From: Gammaproteobacteria bacterium
GTDB lineage: Bacteria; Pseudomonadota; Gammaproteobacteria; UBA9214
NCBI GenBank assembly: GCA_029859555.1
Contig: JAOUCV010000003.1
Span: 1 to 22,163 of the forward strand
Length of the DNA: 22,163 nucleotides
Reading direction: 5' to 3'
Position numbers and translations under genes: made by a program. Positions 9,380 through 16,900 of this stretch are shown one piece after another (within the stretch, counting starts at the first letter, position 1; every line of letters starts with the position of its first letter). The notes below the pieces were generated by a model that was not told the DNA's origin, made no database searches, and was given only the letters and a program-made list of their open reading frames with translations.

Positions 9380-9861
9380 TTTAGTGTCACGAGGTAGGCA
9401 ATCACATCTTCCACCTGCTGTGCATTCAGGAAGGTTCTGCCGGCGTAGCGTTTGTCGGGGCGATGAATCAGGCGCGGATCACGGTAAAATCCGGGCATGA
9501 TCGACATCGGATTGATTTCGCGTGTATCGACCACGCGCAGCCGTATCTGGCCTTTTGTAAGGCGGGCGCCGATGCCGGACAGCGGCGGCCCGATGGTGCC
9601 ATAGGCCTCAACATCCGGGATGGGTAACTGGTGACAGGCGAGGCAATTGCCGCGGCCACTGTCTAACGCGATTGCCATGCCACGCGAGGCATCCCCGGCA
9701 AGCTCACAGAGCGGCTGCGCGATAGCGTAGTCGGTAACCGCCCACTGGCAATAATCATCCGGCAGCGCCTGCTCTCTCGCAGTGGCAATGCCCGAACCGG
9801 TTAACAGCGCAAGCTGCAGAAGCAGGATTCCCGATAGTAAAGAAATGCGGCAGTATCTCAT
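9376..9861 (-). CDS. soxX: SoxX, monoheme cytochrome c of the SoxXA complex
   Basis: SoxX is the electron-accepting subunit of SoxXA. The 161-residue protein has a signal peptide (about residues 1-28), an N-terminal extension with two extra cysteines (C38, C52), one heme motif CLACH (C73, C76, H77), and the likely distal ligand M122 in NPMSIMPGFYRD. YGTIGPPLSGIG and the C-terminal QVEDVIAYLVTL are typical of SoxX. It is the first gene of a two-gene operon with soxA. An FNR-like palindrome lies about 100 bases upstream of its start, so oxygen-dependent control is inferred. The ribosome site before the ATG is weak. Confidence 0.95.
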   Translation of the reverse strand: MRYCRISLLSGILLLQLALLTGSGIATAREQALPDDYCQWAVTDYAIAQPLCELAGDASRGMAIALDSGRGNCLACHQLPIPDVEAYGTIGPPLSGIGARLTKGQIRLRVVDTREINPMSIMPGFYRDPRLIHRPDKRYAGRTFLNAQQVEDVIAYLVTLK

Positions 9862-9927
9862 AAGCTGTATCTACACAGTGGCACTTGTCCGGGCAACCGA
9901 CGGGTGTCGTTGTTTCCTGATGCTGGC

Positions 9928-9968
9928 AGAATACGTCACGCTGAAAGACAGACATTGACGCAGATCAA
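9928..9968 (-). promoter_or_regulatory. FNR/Anr-like box and candidate -10 upstream of soxXA
   Basis: Bases 9955-9968 read TTGAC-GCAG-ATCAA on the plus strand (TTGAT-CTGC-GTCAA on the minus strand), 9 of 10 matches to the FNR half-sites TTGAT and ATCAA. On the soxX strand a TATTCT hexamer lies at 9933-9928. That would put +1 near 9921 and the box centre near -40.5, close to the -41.5 of class II activated promoters. Control by an FNR/Anr/Dnr-type regulator is inferred. Confidence 0.6.
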
Positions 9969-10027
9969 GCACCCTGCAGGAAAATCAGGGCCGCTCGGCG
10001 TGGTCGGGCAGAAGCGCAGGGGGCGGA

Positions 10028-10054
10028 TTAAAAATTAACAGGGCCGGGCCTGTT
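10028..10054 (-). terminator. Candidate intrinsic terminator of the hemerythrin-like gene
   Basis: On the minus strand, 60 bases past the stop, there is a 6-bp stem (AACAGG/CCTGTT, plus-strand positions 10037-10042 and 10049-10054) with a GC-rich 6-base loop, followed by a T-rich run (TTAATTTTTAA). Placement and strand fit, but the stem is short. Confidence 0.5.
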
Positions 10055-10113
10055 GAGCGCACAGGTACACTGCAGGTCGACCGGGTCTGGCCCGCTGGTT
10101 GGGCTTGTGTTGT

Positions 10114-10554
10114 CTAGCTGACCTTGTTGCTGAGTTCCCGGACCAGTGGATAGAGTTTCTCGGTTTCATCCTGAATACGCTTGAGTATCAGTTCAAACAT
10201 ATCCTCTGACTCCTTCAGGAACTGGTCGTATTTTGCAATTGCCAGCGTGTCGGCCTTTTTCTTCGGGCACCATGTTTTTATATAGGTAGCTATAATTTTT
10301 TTGATCTCCTGGGAACCGGACATGAAATTTTTTGCCAGTTGCTGGATTTCATGGTCTTCGTGCGTCAGCAACTTGCTGTAGAGATTCTTGTCGACGGTAT
10401 CAATATGGTGTTTGACTTTTTCTGTGTAGCGGTAGAAAAGGTCACAGCAGGTCCCGGTGTCGCACATGGAACGTTCCTTGAACAGGTACAGCAGTACGTT
10501 GGAGAGTTCTGTGATGTCGTGGTTCTCTGAATGCAATTCGTTGTAGGTAACCAT
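10114..10554 (-). CDS. Hemerythrin-like HHE-domain protein, Cys-rich
   Basis: This 146-residue cytoplasmic protein is almost entirely helical. The spacing of His and acidic residues suggests a hemerythrin/HHE fold with a non-heme diiron site: H8 and H12 in ELHSENHD, H49/H50 in VKHHIDTVDKNLY, H65 and H68 in LLTHEDHEI, and Glu in the last helices (E115, E117). It also has an unusual cysteine cluster, C31, C36 and C37 in MCDTGTCC, plus C96. Hemerythrin-like proteins bind or sense oxygen, NO or iron. The Cys cluster might add redox sensing, but that is inference. A good AGAAAGGA ribosome site precedes the ATG. No partner gene is adjacent on the same strand. The exact ligands need a structural alignment. 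Confidence 0.65.
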   Translation of the reverse strand: MVTYNELHSENHDITELSNVLLYLFKERSMCDTGTCCDLFYRYTEKVKHHIDTVDKNLYSKLLTHEDHEIQQLAKNFMSGSQEIKKIIATYIKTWCPKKKADTLAIAKYDQFLKESEDMFELILKRIQDETEKLYPLVRELSNKVS

Positions 10555-10905
10555 TTTATAATCCTTTCTGTATGTTCCGGCGAGGAAGGTTCATGGTGGT
10601 CTGCATAACTATCTGTATTATATGGATAATACCAGCCCCCGTTGTTTCCGGCCTGCGCGCGCTAGCTCACAGGCGGATACAGTGTCCGCTATTATCAACT
10701 TAGTCAATAGTACTCGACCATGAGCTGGATCAAATATTCCCCGGATAGGGGCGGTCATTTCGCCGGGGCGGCTGTTTCCGCAAAGACCGGCCTGAAACAG
10801 CTGCAGGCGGACCGCCGGCGCCTGAAAATTTTGATGATTTCGACTATTGTCGCAGGCATGGCGAAACAGAATGCCGGAAATTTAAATAATGTATGAGGTA
10901 GCCCA
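10555..10905. other. Gene-poor divergent intergenic region
   Basis: These 351 bases separate the hemerythrin-like gene (minus) and the SlyB-like gene (plus) and should hold both promoters, though no clear -35/-10 pair was found. An open frame of 58 codons runs from an ATG at 10720 to a TGA at 10896 but has no ribosome site and no recognisable features. A 6-bp inverted repeat (CAGGCG at 10804-10809, CGCCTG at 10819-10824) lies inside it. A half FNR-like site (ATCAA) occurs near 10730 without a good second half. Confidence 0.5.
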
Positions 10906-11364
10906 ATGAAAAAATATCTTGTTGTGATGTTCCTGTCTTGTGTGAGCGTTTTGTCCGGTTGCGCATCTGACCTGTCCGGTGACACCTATAGCCGCTCGGA
11001 AGTGCGCCGGGCACAGCAGGTCGAGTACGGTGAAATTATCAGCTTGCGGCCGGTACAGATTGAGGGTACGAAATCGCCTGTAGGTGCTGGCGCCGGCGCA
11101 GTGGTGGGTGGTATTGGCGGCAGTACGCTGGGTGGCGGCAAGGGCAGTTCCATCATGGCGGTGATTGGTGCCGTCGCAGGTGGCATGGCCGGTGCGGCAG
11201 TTGAAGAAGGTGTTACCCGCAGTCAGGGTGTGGAGATTACCGTCAAGCTGGATAGTGGCCGGATCCTCGCAATTGTGCAGGGCTTGTCTCCGCATGAAAA
11301 ATTTGCCGTCGGTGACCAGGTGCGTGTGCTGACCAGTCGTGGCACCAGTCGTGTGGCACAATGA
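10906..11364 (+). CDS. slyB: SlyB-like glycine-zipper outer-membrane lipoprotein
   Basis: This 152-residue lipoprotein has a signal peptide ending in the lipobox LSGC (lipidated Cys19). Then follow the family pattern of a Glu/Arg-rich segment (EVRRAQQVEYGEI), a Gly/Ala-rich glycine-zipper membrane region at about residues 62-103, and a C-terminal beta domain (GVEITVKLDSGRILAIVQ, FAVGDQVRVL). This is the layout of SlyB/Pcp (17 kDa antigen-like) proteins, which help keep the outer membrane stable under stress. A GAGGTA ribosome site precedes the ATG. It is probably transcribed with the small open frame at 11446 and ended by the hairpin at 11671. Confidence 0.9.
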   Translation: MKKYLVVMFLSCVSVLSGCASDLSGDTYSRSEVRRAQQVEYGEIISLRPVQIEGTKSPVGAGAGAVVGGIGGSTLGGGKGSSIMAVIGAVAGGMAGAAVEEGVTRSQGVEITVKLDSGRILAIVQGLSPHEKFAVGDQVRVLTSRGTSRVAQ

Positions 11365-11445
11365 TTGTGTAGCGCAAATACCGGCGTACCTGATATTGCT
11401 GCGAAGCTTGTGATGATTTGTCGATACGGGCAGCGCTAACCGGCC

Positions 11446-11598
11446 ATGGCTACGCTTTTTGGTTACTCGTTGATTAGTGTTGTGCTGATAATGTTTGCCG
11501 GTCGTAATCTTTCTCGCACAGCACGGCTGCAACTGATGTTGCTGGCGCTGGTGCTGCTGAATGGGCCCGGCTTGCTGACGTTGTTGTTCAGCCAATAA
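11446..11598 (+). CDS. Possible small membrane protein (50 residues)
   Basis: An ATG-started frame of 50 residues lies between slyB and a strong forward terminator. The predicted peptide has two hydrophobic stretches (about residues 4-18 and 29-48) separated by a basic turn (GRNLSRTARLQ), giving a small hairpin-like membrane protein. It is not recognised as any family. The ribosome site is poor, so translation is not certain. The supporting points are its position inside a transcription unit that otherwise has a long untranslated 3' region, and the amphipathic pattern. It may simply be non-coding 3' sequence of slyB. Confidence 0.4.
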   Translation: MATLFGYSLISVVLIMFAGRNLSRTARLQLMLLALVLLNGPGLLTLLFSQ

Positions 11599-11670
11599 GT
11601 CGATGCGGCTGATGATCCATCTGACTTGTATATATCAGTCACTGAAGTTTACAGGCAAGCGTAAACAGAG

Positions 11671-11692
11671 ACCGGCCCGGGGCCGGTTTTTT
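11671..11692 (+). terminator. Intrinsic terminator after slyB and the small membrane ORF
   Basis: A perfect 7-bp GC-rich stem (ACCGGCC at 11671-11677, GGCCGGT at 11681-11687) with a 3-base loop is followed directly by a six-T run to 11692. This is a textbook Rho-independent terminator for plus-strand transcription. It ends at the stop codon of the convergent minus-strand gene at 11691. Confidence 0.85.
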
Positions 11693-12362
11693 ACGGGTGC
11701 GGGTTTTCAGTCGCTGCTACTGATTGCAGCAACTGGTCACGGTGTGCGCCGAATGCCCGCGGTTGCAGGTATTGCAGTACGTCCTTGCCTGCTGCATCGA
11801 GAATTACCTCCAGTCCCTTGTCAGGGTAGAGCCAGTGCCTTTGCTGCCTGGTGACTTGCACAATCTCGGCAGGTGTACCGAAGCGTGATTGTGCTATCTC
11901 ATCATCAAGGTCAATGCTGGGCAGGAAGTTGATCACGCTGACCGGTGCCTGGTAAGCAACCGGCAGGTCGTCCGGGTGCAGGCGATAACGGCGCATGCCG
12001 CCTTCCTGAAAAGCCCGTTGGCGCAGCGAGGCCAGTTGTTGCGGTGCAACATCCAGTACCAGTAACAGCTTGCCGGTAATGGGGCCTGCCGAGTAGTGGC
12101 TGTAATAGGCTTCCAGCGTGCCGCTTTCCTGCGGTGCAGCAATGATCGCCAGTTTCAGATCGTCGCCATGCTGCTCGATGGTTTCTGCCAGTGTGGTCTG
12201 TCCGGGCGTAATGCCAAATACCTGCGTACTGCCGTCCGACCGGATATCGATCTGCCAGGGCAGTCCGGTCACCGCTGTGTTGTTGTCCGACGGTTTGTTT
12301 TGCAGCAACACCAGGCTGGATGCGGCAACAACAACGATCACTAGTGCAATAAGGTATTTCAT
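11691..12362 (-). CDS. Membrane-anchored protein of unknown function
   Basis: This 223-residue protein is not recognised. A single N-terminal hydrophobic helix (IALVIVVVAASSLVLL, about residues 5-20) acts as a signal anchor, so the rest is probably periplasmic. The soluble part begins with a small beta-like domain (LPWQIDIRSDGSTQVFGITPGQTTLAET). Later comes a conserved-looking segment FLPSIDLDDEIAQSRFGTPAEI. No metal-binding or catalytic motif stands out, and there are no cysteines. It lies 42 bases downstream of the VF530-like gene, so it may be the third gene of that unit. The start is clear because the signal anchor follows it immediately. Confidence 0.75.
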   Translation of the reverse strand: MKYLIALVIVVVAASSLVLLQNKPSDNNTAVTGLPWQIDIRSDGSTQVFGITPGQTTLAETIEQHGDDLKLAIIAAPQESGTLEAYYSHYSAGPITGKLLLVLDVAPQQLASLRQRAFQEGGMRRYRLHPDDLPVAYQAPVSVINFLPSIDLDDEIAQSRFGTPAEIVQVTRQQRHWLYPDKGLEVILDAAGKDVLQYLQPRAFGAHRDQLLQSVAATENPHP

Positions 12363-12404
12363 CTGTAATTTTTGCCAGCGGCCTTTTACGGGTACTGCTG
12401 CCTG

Positions 12405-12632
12405 TTAATGGTCTGGCCATTGTGTCTGCAGATACAGTGCCTCGACTTTTTGTCGTGCCCAGGGTGTCTTTCTCAGAAACTTCAGGCTGGAGCTGATGCT
12501 CGGTTCATTGCTGAAGCATTTTAGTTTGATACGACGTCCCAGTTCCTGCCAGCCATATTTTTCCACCAGACGCTGAAGCAGTCGTTCCAGTGTCACGCCA
12601 TGCAATGGATCGCGGGCGCCGGTTTCAGTCAT
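12405..12632 (-). CDS. VF530-family (DUF2132) small DNA-binding-like protein
   Basis: This 75-residue protein matches the VF530/DUF2132 family over its whole length. The signature blocks are DPLHGVTLERLLQRLVEKYG, ELGRRIKLKCF and SSLKFLRKTPWARQKVE. The family is named after Vibrio fischeri VF530, a small protein whose structure suggests DNA binding. The role is not settled. Its start overlaps the end of the RRM gene by 8 bases, which suggests translational coupling of two nucleic-acid-binding proteins. Confidence 0.93.
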   Translation of the reverse strand: MTETGARDPLHGVTLERLLQRLVEKYGWQELGRRIKLKCFSNEPSISSSLKFLRKTPWARQKVEALYLQTQWPDH

Positions 12633-12894
12633 GGTTGCTGCTGTCCGGCGCTTTTTTTGTCTCGGCCTTTTTTACCCGGATCTTGCTGCCGTCGATTTCC
12701 TTGCCATTGAGTGTCTTCATCGCCGCCTTGGCTTCACCCTGCCTGGGCATTTCGACAAAGCCAAAACCCTTGGAGATCCCGGTGTTTTTGTCAATTACCA
12801 GCTTGCAGGACTGTACCGAGCCATGGAGTTCGAACAGGGCGCATATTTCCGCTTCGCTGGTGCTGCGGGCAAGGTTGCGTATCAGTAGTTTCAT
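12625..12894 (-). CDS. RRM-domain RNA-binding protein
   Basis: This 89-residue protein is a single RNA recognition motif. The two RNA-contacting motifs are visible: RNP2 (LLIRNL, residues 3-8) and RNP1 (KGFGFVEM, about residues 43-50). A short basic then Ser/Asp tail follows (KVKKAETKKAPDSSNHD). Bacterial single-RRM proteins of this type are often cold-induced and bind RNA without strong sequence specificity. It is the first gene of a minus-strand unit with the VF530-like gene. The ribosome site is weak. Confidence 0.92.
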   Translation of the reverse strand: MKLLIRNLARSTSEAEICALFELHGSVQSCKLVIDKNTGISKGFGFVEMPRQGEAKAAMKTLNGKEIDGSKIRVKKAETKKAPDSSNHD

Positions 12895-13155
12895 GAGTTT
12901 TCAGGCTGGTTCAAGAGGCTACCACTATACAGAAAACCAGGCGCCGGCCATTGTCATGACTGGCGCTAACGGTCGGAAAACCAGCAGTCAGGCAGCATTG
13001 ATGCCGGCAATCAAAATTACCAGATAATTTAAAGGGCTAAGCGGGTATAAAAAATCGTTCTAATTTTGTGCTGACCCGACTATGCTGCTGACCCCGGCGT
13101 GTCCTGACAGGACAGCAACCTTACAATTTCAGACAAATACCAGGGAGCGAGAATC

Positions 13156-13491
13156 ATGGAAGCAGTAGTGGATGGCAAGGCGATCCAGTTGAGCGAGGCC
13201 GGCTGGCTGGAGAACCTGGACGAGTGGAGCGAGGCACTGGCCGCCGAGATCGCGAAGAACGAGCACATTGACGAGCTCACCCAGGAACACTGGGATATTA
13301 TCAACATGGCGCGCGAATACTTTGCTGACAACGGGGCGGTGTGTGAGCCGCGTGCTTTTTCCAAGCTGATGAAAAAGCAGTACGGCAAGGACCGCAGTGA
13401 CCAGAAGTATATATATTCATTATTCCCGACCGGCCTGATCAAGTGCGCCAACAAGATTGCCGGTCTGCCGCGTCCGAAGGGTTGTAGCTAG
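13156..13491 (+). CDS. DsrC/TusE-family sulfur carrier protein
   Basis: This 111-residue protein is a full-length DsrC/TusE/DsvC homologue (GWLENLDEWSEALAAEIAKN, LTQEHWDIINMAREYF, then the C-terminal arm IAGLPRPKGCS). C110, the penultimate residue, is the invariant persulfide-carrying Cys on the mobile arm. In DsrC proper, the second conserved Cys lies 11 residues before it. Here that position is N99, and a Cys occurs two residues earlier, C97. C63 is a further Cys. So it is either a TusE-like tRNA-thiolation carrier or a DsrC-like paralogue with a displaced second Cys. A GGGAG ribosome site precedes the ATG and a strong terminator follows, so it is monocistronic. No dsrAB, dsrEFH or tusBCD genes are in view. 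Confidence 0.92.
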   Translation: MEAVVDGKAIQLSEAGWLENLDEWSEALAAEIAKNEHIDELTQEHWDIINMAREYFADNGAVCEPRAFSKLMKKQYGKDRSDQKYIYSLFPTGLIKCANKIAGLPRPKGCS

Positions 13492-13913
13492 AAATATTTG
13501 TGTAATATCCCGTTAAAGGGAATGACAACCATGCTGCAGTGTTGCAGTTGGTTGTTGTTCCCTTTTTTGTTTCTGCGCGGCCGATGATTTTGTAGTTTTC
13601 AGTACCGGCATGATTCTTCATTTTCACCAGGATTTCCCTTGTGACTGCTTCAAAACAGCGACTCGCGATGGTTAGGCCTGCAAAGCAGGCAGAGGCTGCT
13701 ACTGGCCTGAAAATGGCACCTGCCTCTGAACCGTATCGTATGCCCGGGCGTGCAGACGGGACGGATGACTGTCTGACCAGGCCTGTTAGTGTGCCGCAGC
13801 GGGTGCCGCGTTTTCATGACGGCTCTGGAAGTGACCGCAACGCTGAACATCGTCAGGTATACTTGTAGCCGGGAGAATATATATCACCGGTAATTTTCTG
13901 CGTTGTCTTGTTT
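13492..13913. other. Intergenic stretch with terminator and possible structured RNA
   Basis: The first part holds the dsrC-like terminator (13515-13568). The rest has no convincing gene. A 75-codon GTG-started frame (13641-13868) has no ribosome site and an Arg/Pro/Ala-rich product with no recognisable features. Two perfect inverted repeats lie side by side: GCCTGC-AAA-GCAGGC at 13676-13690, and CAGAGGC at 13690-13696 pairing with GCCTCTG at 13722-13728. These could be part of a small RNA or a 5' leader of the next gene. Confidence 0.4.
13515..13568 (+). terminator. Strong intrinsic terminator after the DsrC/TusE-like gene
   Basis: A 17-bp stem (13515-13531 with 13549-13565, two G-T wobbles) encloses a 17-base loop that can itself fold by a CTGC/GCAG pairing. 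It is followed by a six-T run at 13563-13568. It lies 24 bases past the stop and should give a monocistronic, highly stable transcript end. Confidence 0.85.
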
Positions 13914-16900
13914 ATGTTGCAACCACCTACAGACTCCGAAGCCAGTACCAGCAGCGTGCAGGTAGACACCCCGTTGGGGGACTACGAACTGGTCGATTTT
14001 GGTGGCGGCCGCAAACTGGAACGCTGGGGCGATATTCTTGTTGAGTGCCCTGATCGCCTGGCGCAGGGAAAACCTGCCAGTGAGCAATGGTCCGCAGACT
14101 GGGTGTATGTGCAGGAACTGGGTGGCGGTGGTCACTGGCAACCGACGCGCAGCGGCTTGCCGCGTGAATGGCAGGTCACGGTCAACGGGCAGCAGTTGGT
14201 CTGTCGTCTGGATGAGCAGGGACGTGTCGGTTTCCGCGGGCGCGAACTAGCCTGTGCCGACTGGATCTGTCAGCGCATCGAGGGCTGTTATGACCTTGAT
14301 GACATCCGTGTGCTGCATCTGTTTGCCGGTGGTGGCTACGTGACTGCACGGGCACTGCAGGCCGGGGCGTCAGTCGTTCATGTTGATGCCAGCGAAGACA
14401 TGTTGCAATTATGTCGCGAGCAGGCCGGTACGCAACATGTGGAGTACGTCCATGATGATGTCGTCGACTATGTCGAGGACCTGCTGCGTCGGCAGCTGCG
14501 CTTTGATGTCATCATCCTGCCAGTCCCGCCTGTAGGTCACGGTCCGAAGGGACAGATGTGGGACCGTGAAGTGGATATGGCAAAGCTGGTCCGCTACTTG
14601 CCAAGACTTGTTTCGGACAATTGCCTCGGTGTGTGGTTGTCAACTGACGGTGGTGCGAACGCCTGGAATGCAGAGAGCCTGGGGCAGTTGCTGGCCGAGG
14701 TGTTGCCGGGCTGTACCATCGAGCCTTTACATCCGGGGGTCACTGCGCGTGACGGGCGCGTGTTGCCTGCCGGCGTGGCAGCGCGCTGGTATGACGAAAC
14801 CGAATTCCTGCAGACGGGTGCTCAACCACTGACCGCAGTGCAGCTGGAAGAGCGTCTTGATATTCACATGATCTCGATGGGTGCGGCCGAGGAACCGGCA
14901 CGTGCGCTGGCAGAGTTTTCGCGGCAACAGCAGGATTTTGTATTGCACTGGGTGAGTATCGTGACGCGCACCAGTTCCGGGATGGCGCTCAATTTTGTCT
15001 CGTATGTGTGTCCCGCATTGCGTCTGATGGATGCCGCTGGTGTTGAAGCGTGGCTGCTGGCCTGTATGGATATCTACGATACCAGGGGCTTGCACCCGGC
15101 TGTGGTGGCCTTCAGGGATGCCGAGGGATTTGCGCGCGACTACAAGGCACGTTCCACCGGCGTAAGTTTTGAAGATGTTGTCAATGTACTGGAAGTTTTT
15201 GTGCATGGCCTGAATGGTCGTCGCCTGAAGCTTGAATGTGGTGATCACTGTTACACCGATACCGAAACCCTGTTTCTGCCTGCCTGTGTGAACCGTTTCC
15301 CCGACCGGGAAGATAATTTTCAGTTATACAAGGCGCTGGTGGTGCATCTGTGGGCGCAGACCTGGTTTGGCAGCTGGCGTATAGAGGCGCGCGAGGTGCT
15401 GGGTCGCTATGCCGATCCGGATGCGGCGCTGGCATGTTTCCATGCACTGGAAACCTTGCGGCTGGATGCCTGCATCCGCGATACCTTGCCAGGGGTTTAT
15501 CGTCAGCTGCTGCGTTTCAGGGCGGACAGTCCCGTTGAGCTGAACGAACACTGGCAGGCAGCAGCTGAGCGGCTTTCACAGCCGGGCGCAAGGGTTGAGG
15601 ACACGCTGTTGTGGCTGCAACGTCTTGCCGGTAGCAACATACCTGGCAGTGTGATCTACCAGGGTGTGATGCGACCGGAGGCGGTCGAAAAGGTGAGGGC
15701 CGCGCGTCTGCAGGCGGACAAGCAGGCATTTCGTATGCACATGCTGCATATGCAGGACGGACTCAGGGAAGAAGCCGATGAACAGGATGATGAGGCAGGC
15801 GAGCTCAACGAGGATGGTGAGGTGCGGCTGCCTTTTGAACTGCGCACTGTCGAAGCGGATGATGAAGCAAACGGTGTGACGTTCGAGATGCAGCTGGATG
15901 GCAGGCCGATAGAGCCGCCGGATGATGTCAAGGGTACCATGGCATCCATCTTTCAGGACCTGGGTGAGATTCCGGAAGAATACTTGTATGCGGCAGGTGA
16001 CGGTGTGTATCACGCCGAGGCCGTCGAGGAACGCAGCGTCGAGGATGTATGGAAGGGCACCTACCATGAAGAAGGTGCTTTTCTTTACAACGAGTGGGAT
16101 TACGAACGCCAGAATTACCGCAAGAACTGGACCGTTTTGCGAGAGCTGGATGTAGCTCCGGTGGAGGATGACTTTGTCGGCGACACCCTCGTCAAGTACC
16201 GCGGTTTAACCGCCAGCTTGCGGCGCACCTTTGAAGCCCTGCGCGGCGAAGACAAGATGCTCAAGAAACAACCCTATGGCGAGAATGTTGATATCGATGC
16301 ACTGGTCGAGGCTTGCGCTGACACTACCATGGGGCTGGAAATGTCCGACCGCCTGTTTACCAAGAAACACAAGCTGGAGCGCGATATCGCGGTGATGTTC
16401 ATGGTGGATATGAGTGGTTCCACCAAGGGCTGGATCAATGATGCCGAGCGGGAATCACTGGTGCTGTTATGCGAGTCACTGGAAACGCTTGGTGACCGTT
16501 ATGCCATCTACGGTTTTTCCGGTATGACCCGCAAGCGTTGCGAGGTCTATCGGGTGAAACGTTTTGATGAGCCCTATGATGTAACGGTGCGTGGCCGTAT
16601 CAGCGGTATCAGGCCGAAAGACTACACCCGTATGGGTGTCACCATCCGTCACCTGTGCCATTTGTTGAAACAGGTGGAGGCGCGCACCAAGTTGCTGATT
16701 ACCTTGTCAGACGGCAAGCCTGATGACTACGATACCTATCGTGGTGCCTATGGAATCGAGGATACCCGCCAGGCGCTGATCGAGGCCAGGCGTGACGGCA
16801 TCCATTCGTTTTGCATAACGATTGATACCGAGGCGAAGGACTATCTGCCGCACATGTACGGTGCAGTGAACTACACGGTGATTGACGAAGTGCGCAAGCT

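Noticed and set aside
10720..10734. Possible FNR box near the hemerythrin-like gene
   Set aside because: Only the ATCAA half matches well. The other half (ATGAG) matches 3 of 5 bases, which is expected by chance.
10720..10896. A 58-codon ATG frame just upstream of slyB
   Set aside because: No ribosome site precedes its ATG and the peptide looks like nothing known. It may be chance, since its stop falls just before the slyB ribosome site.
10882..11595. A 237-codon minus-strand frame covering slyB and its downstream region
   Set aside because: The product is Thr/His/Gln-rich low-complexity sequence typical of antisense shadows, and slyB on the other strand is clear.
13641..13868. A 75-codon GTG-started frame before the fusion gene
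   Set aside because: No ribosome site, an odd composition and no recognisable features. Kept only as a note in the intergenic entry.
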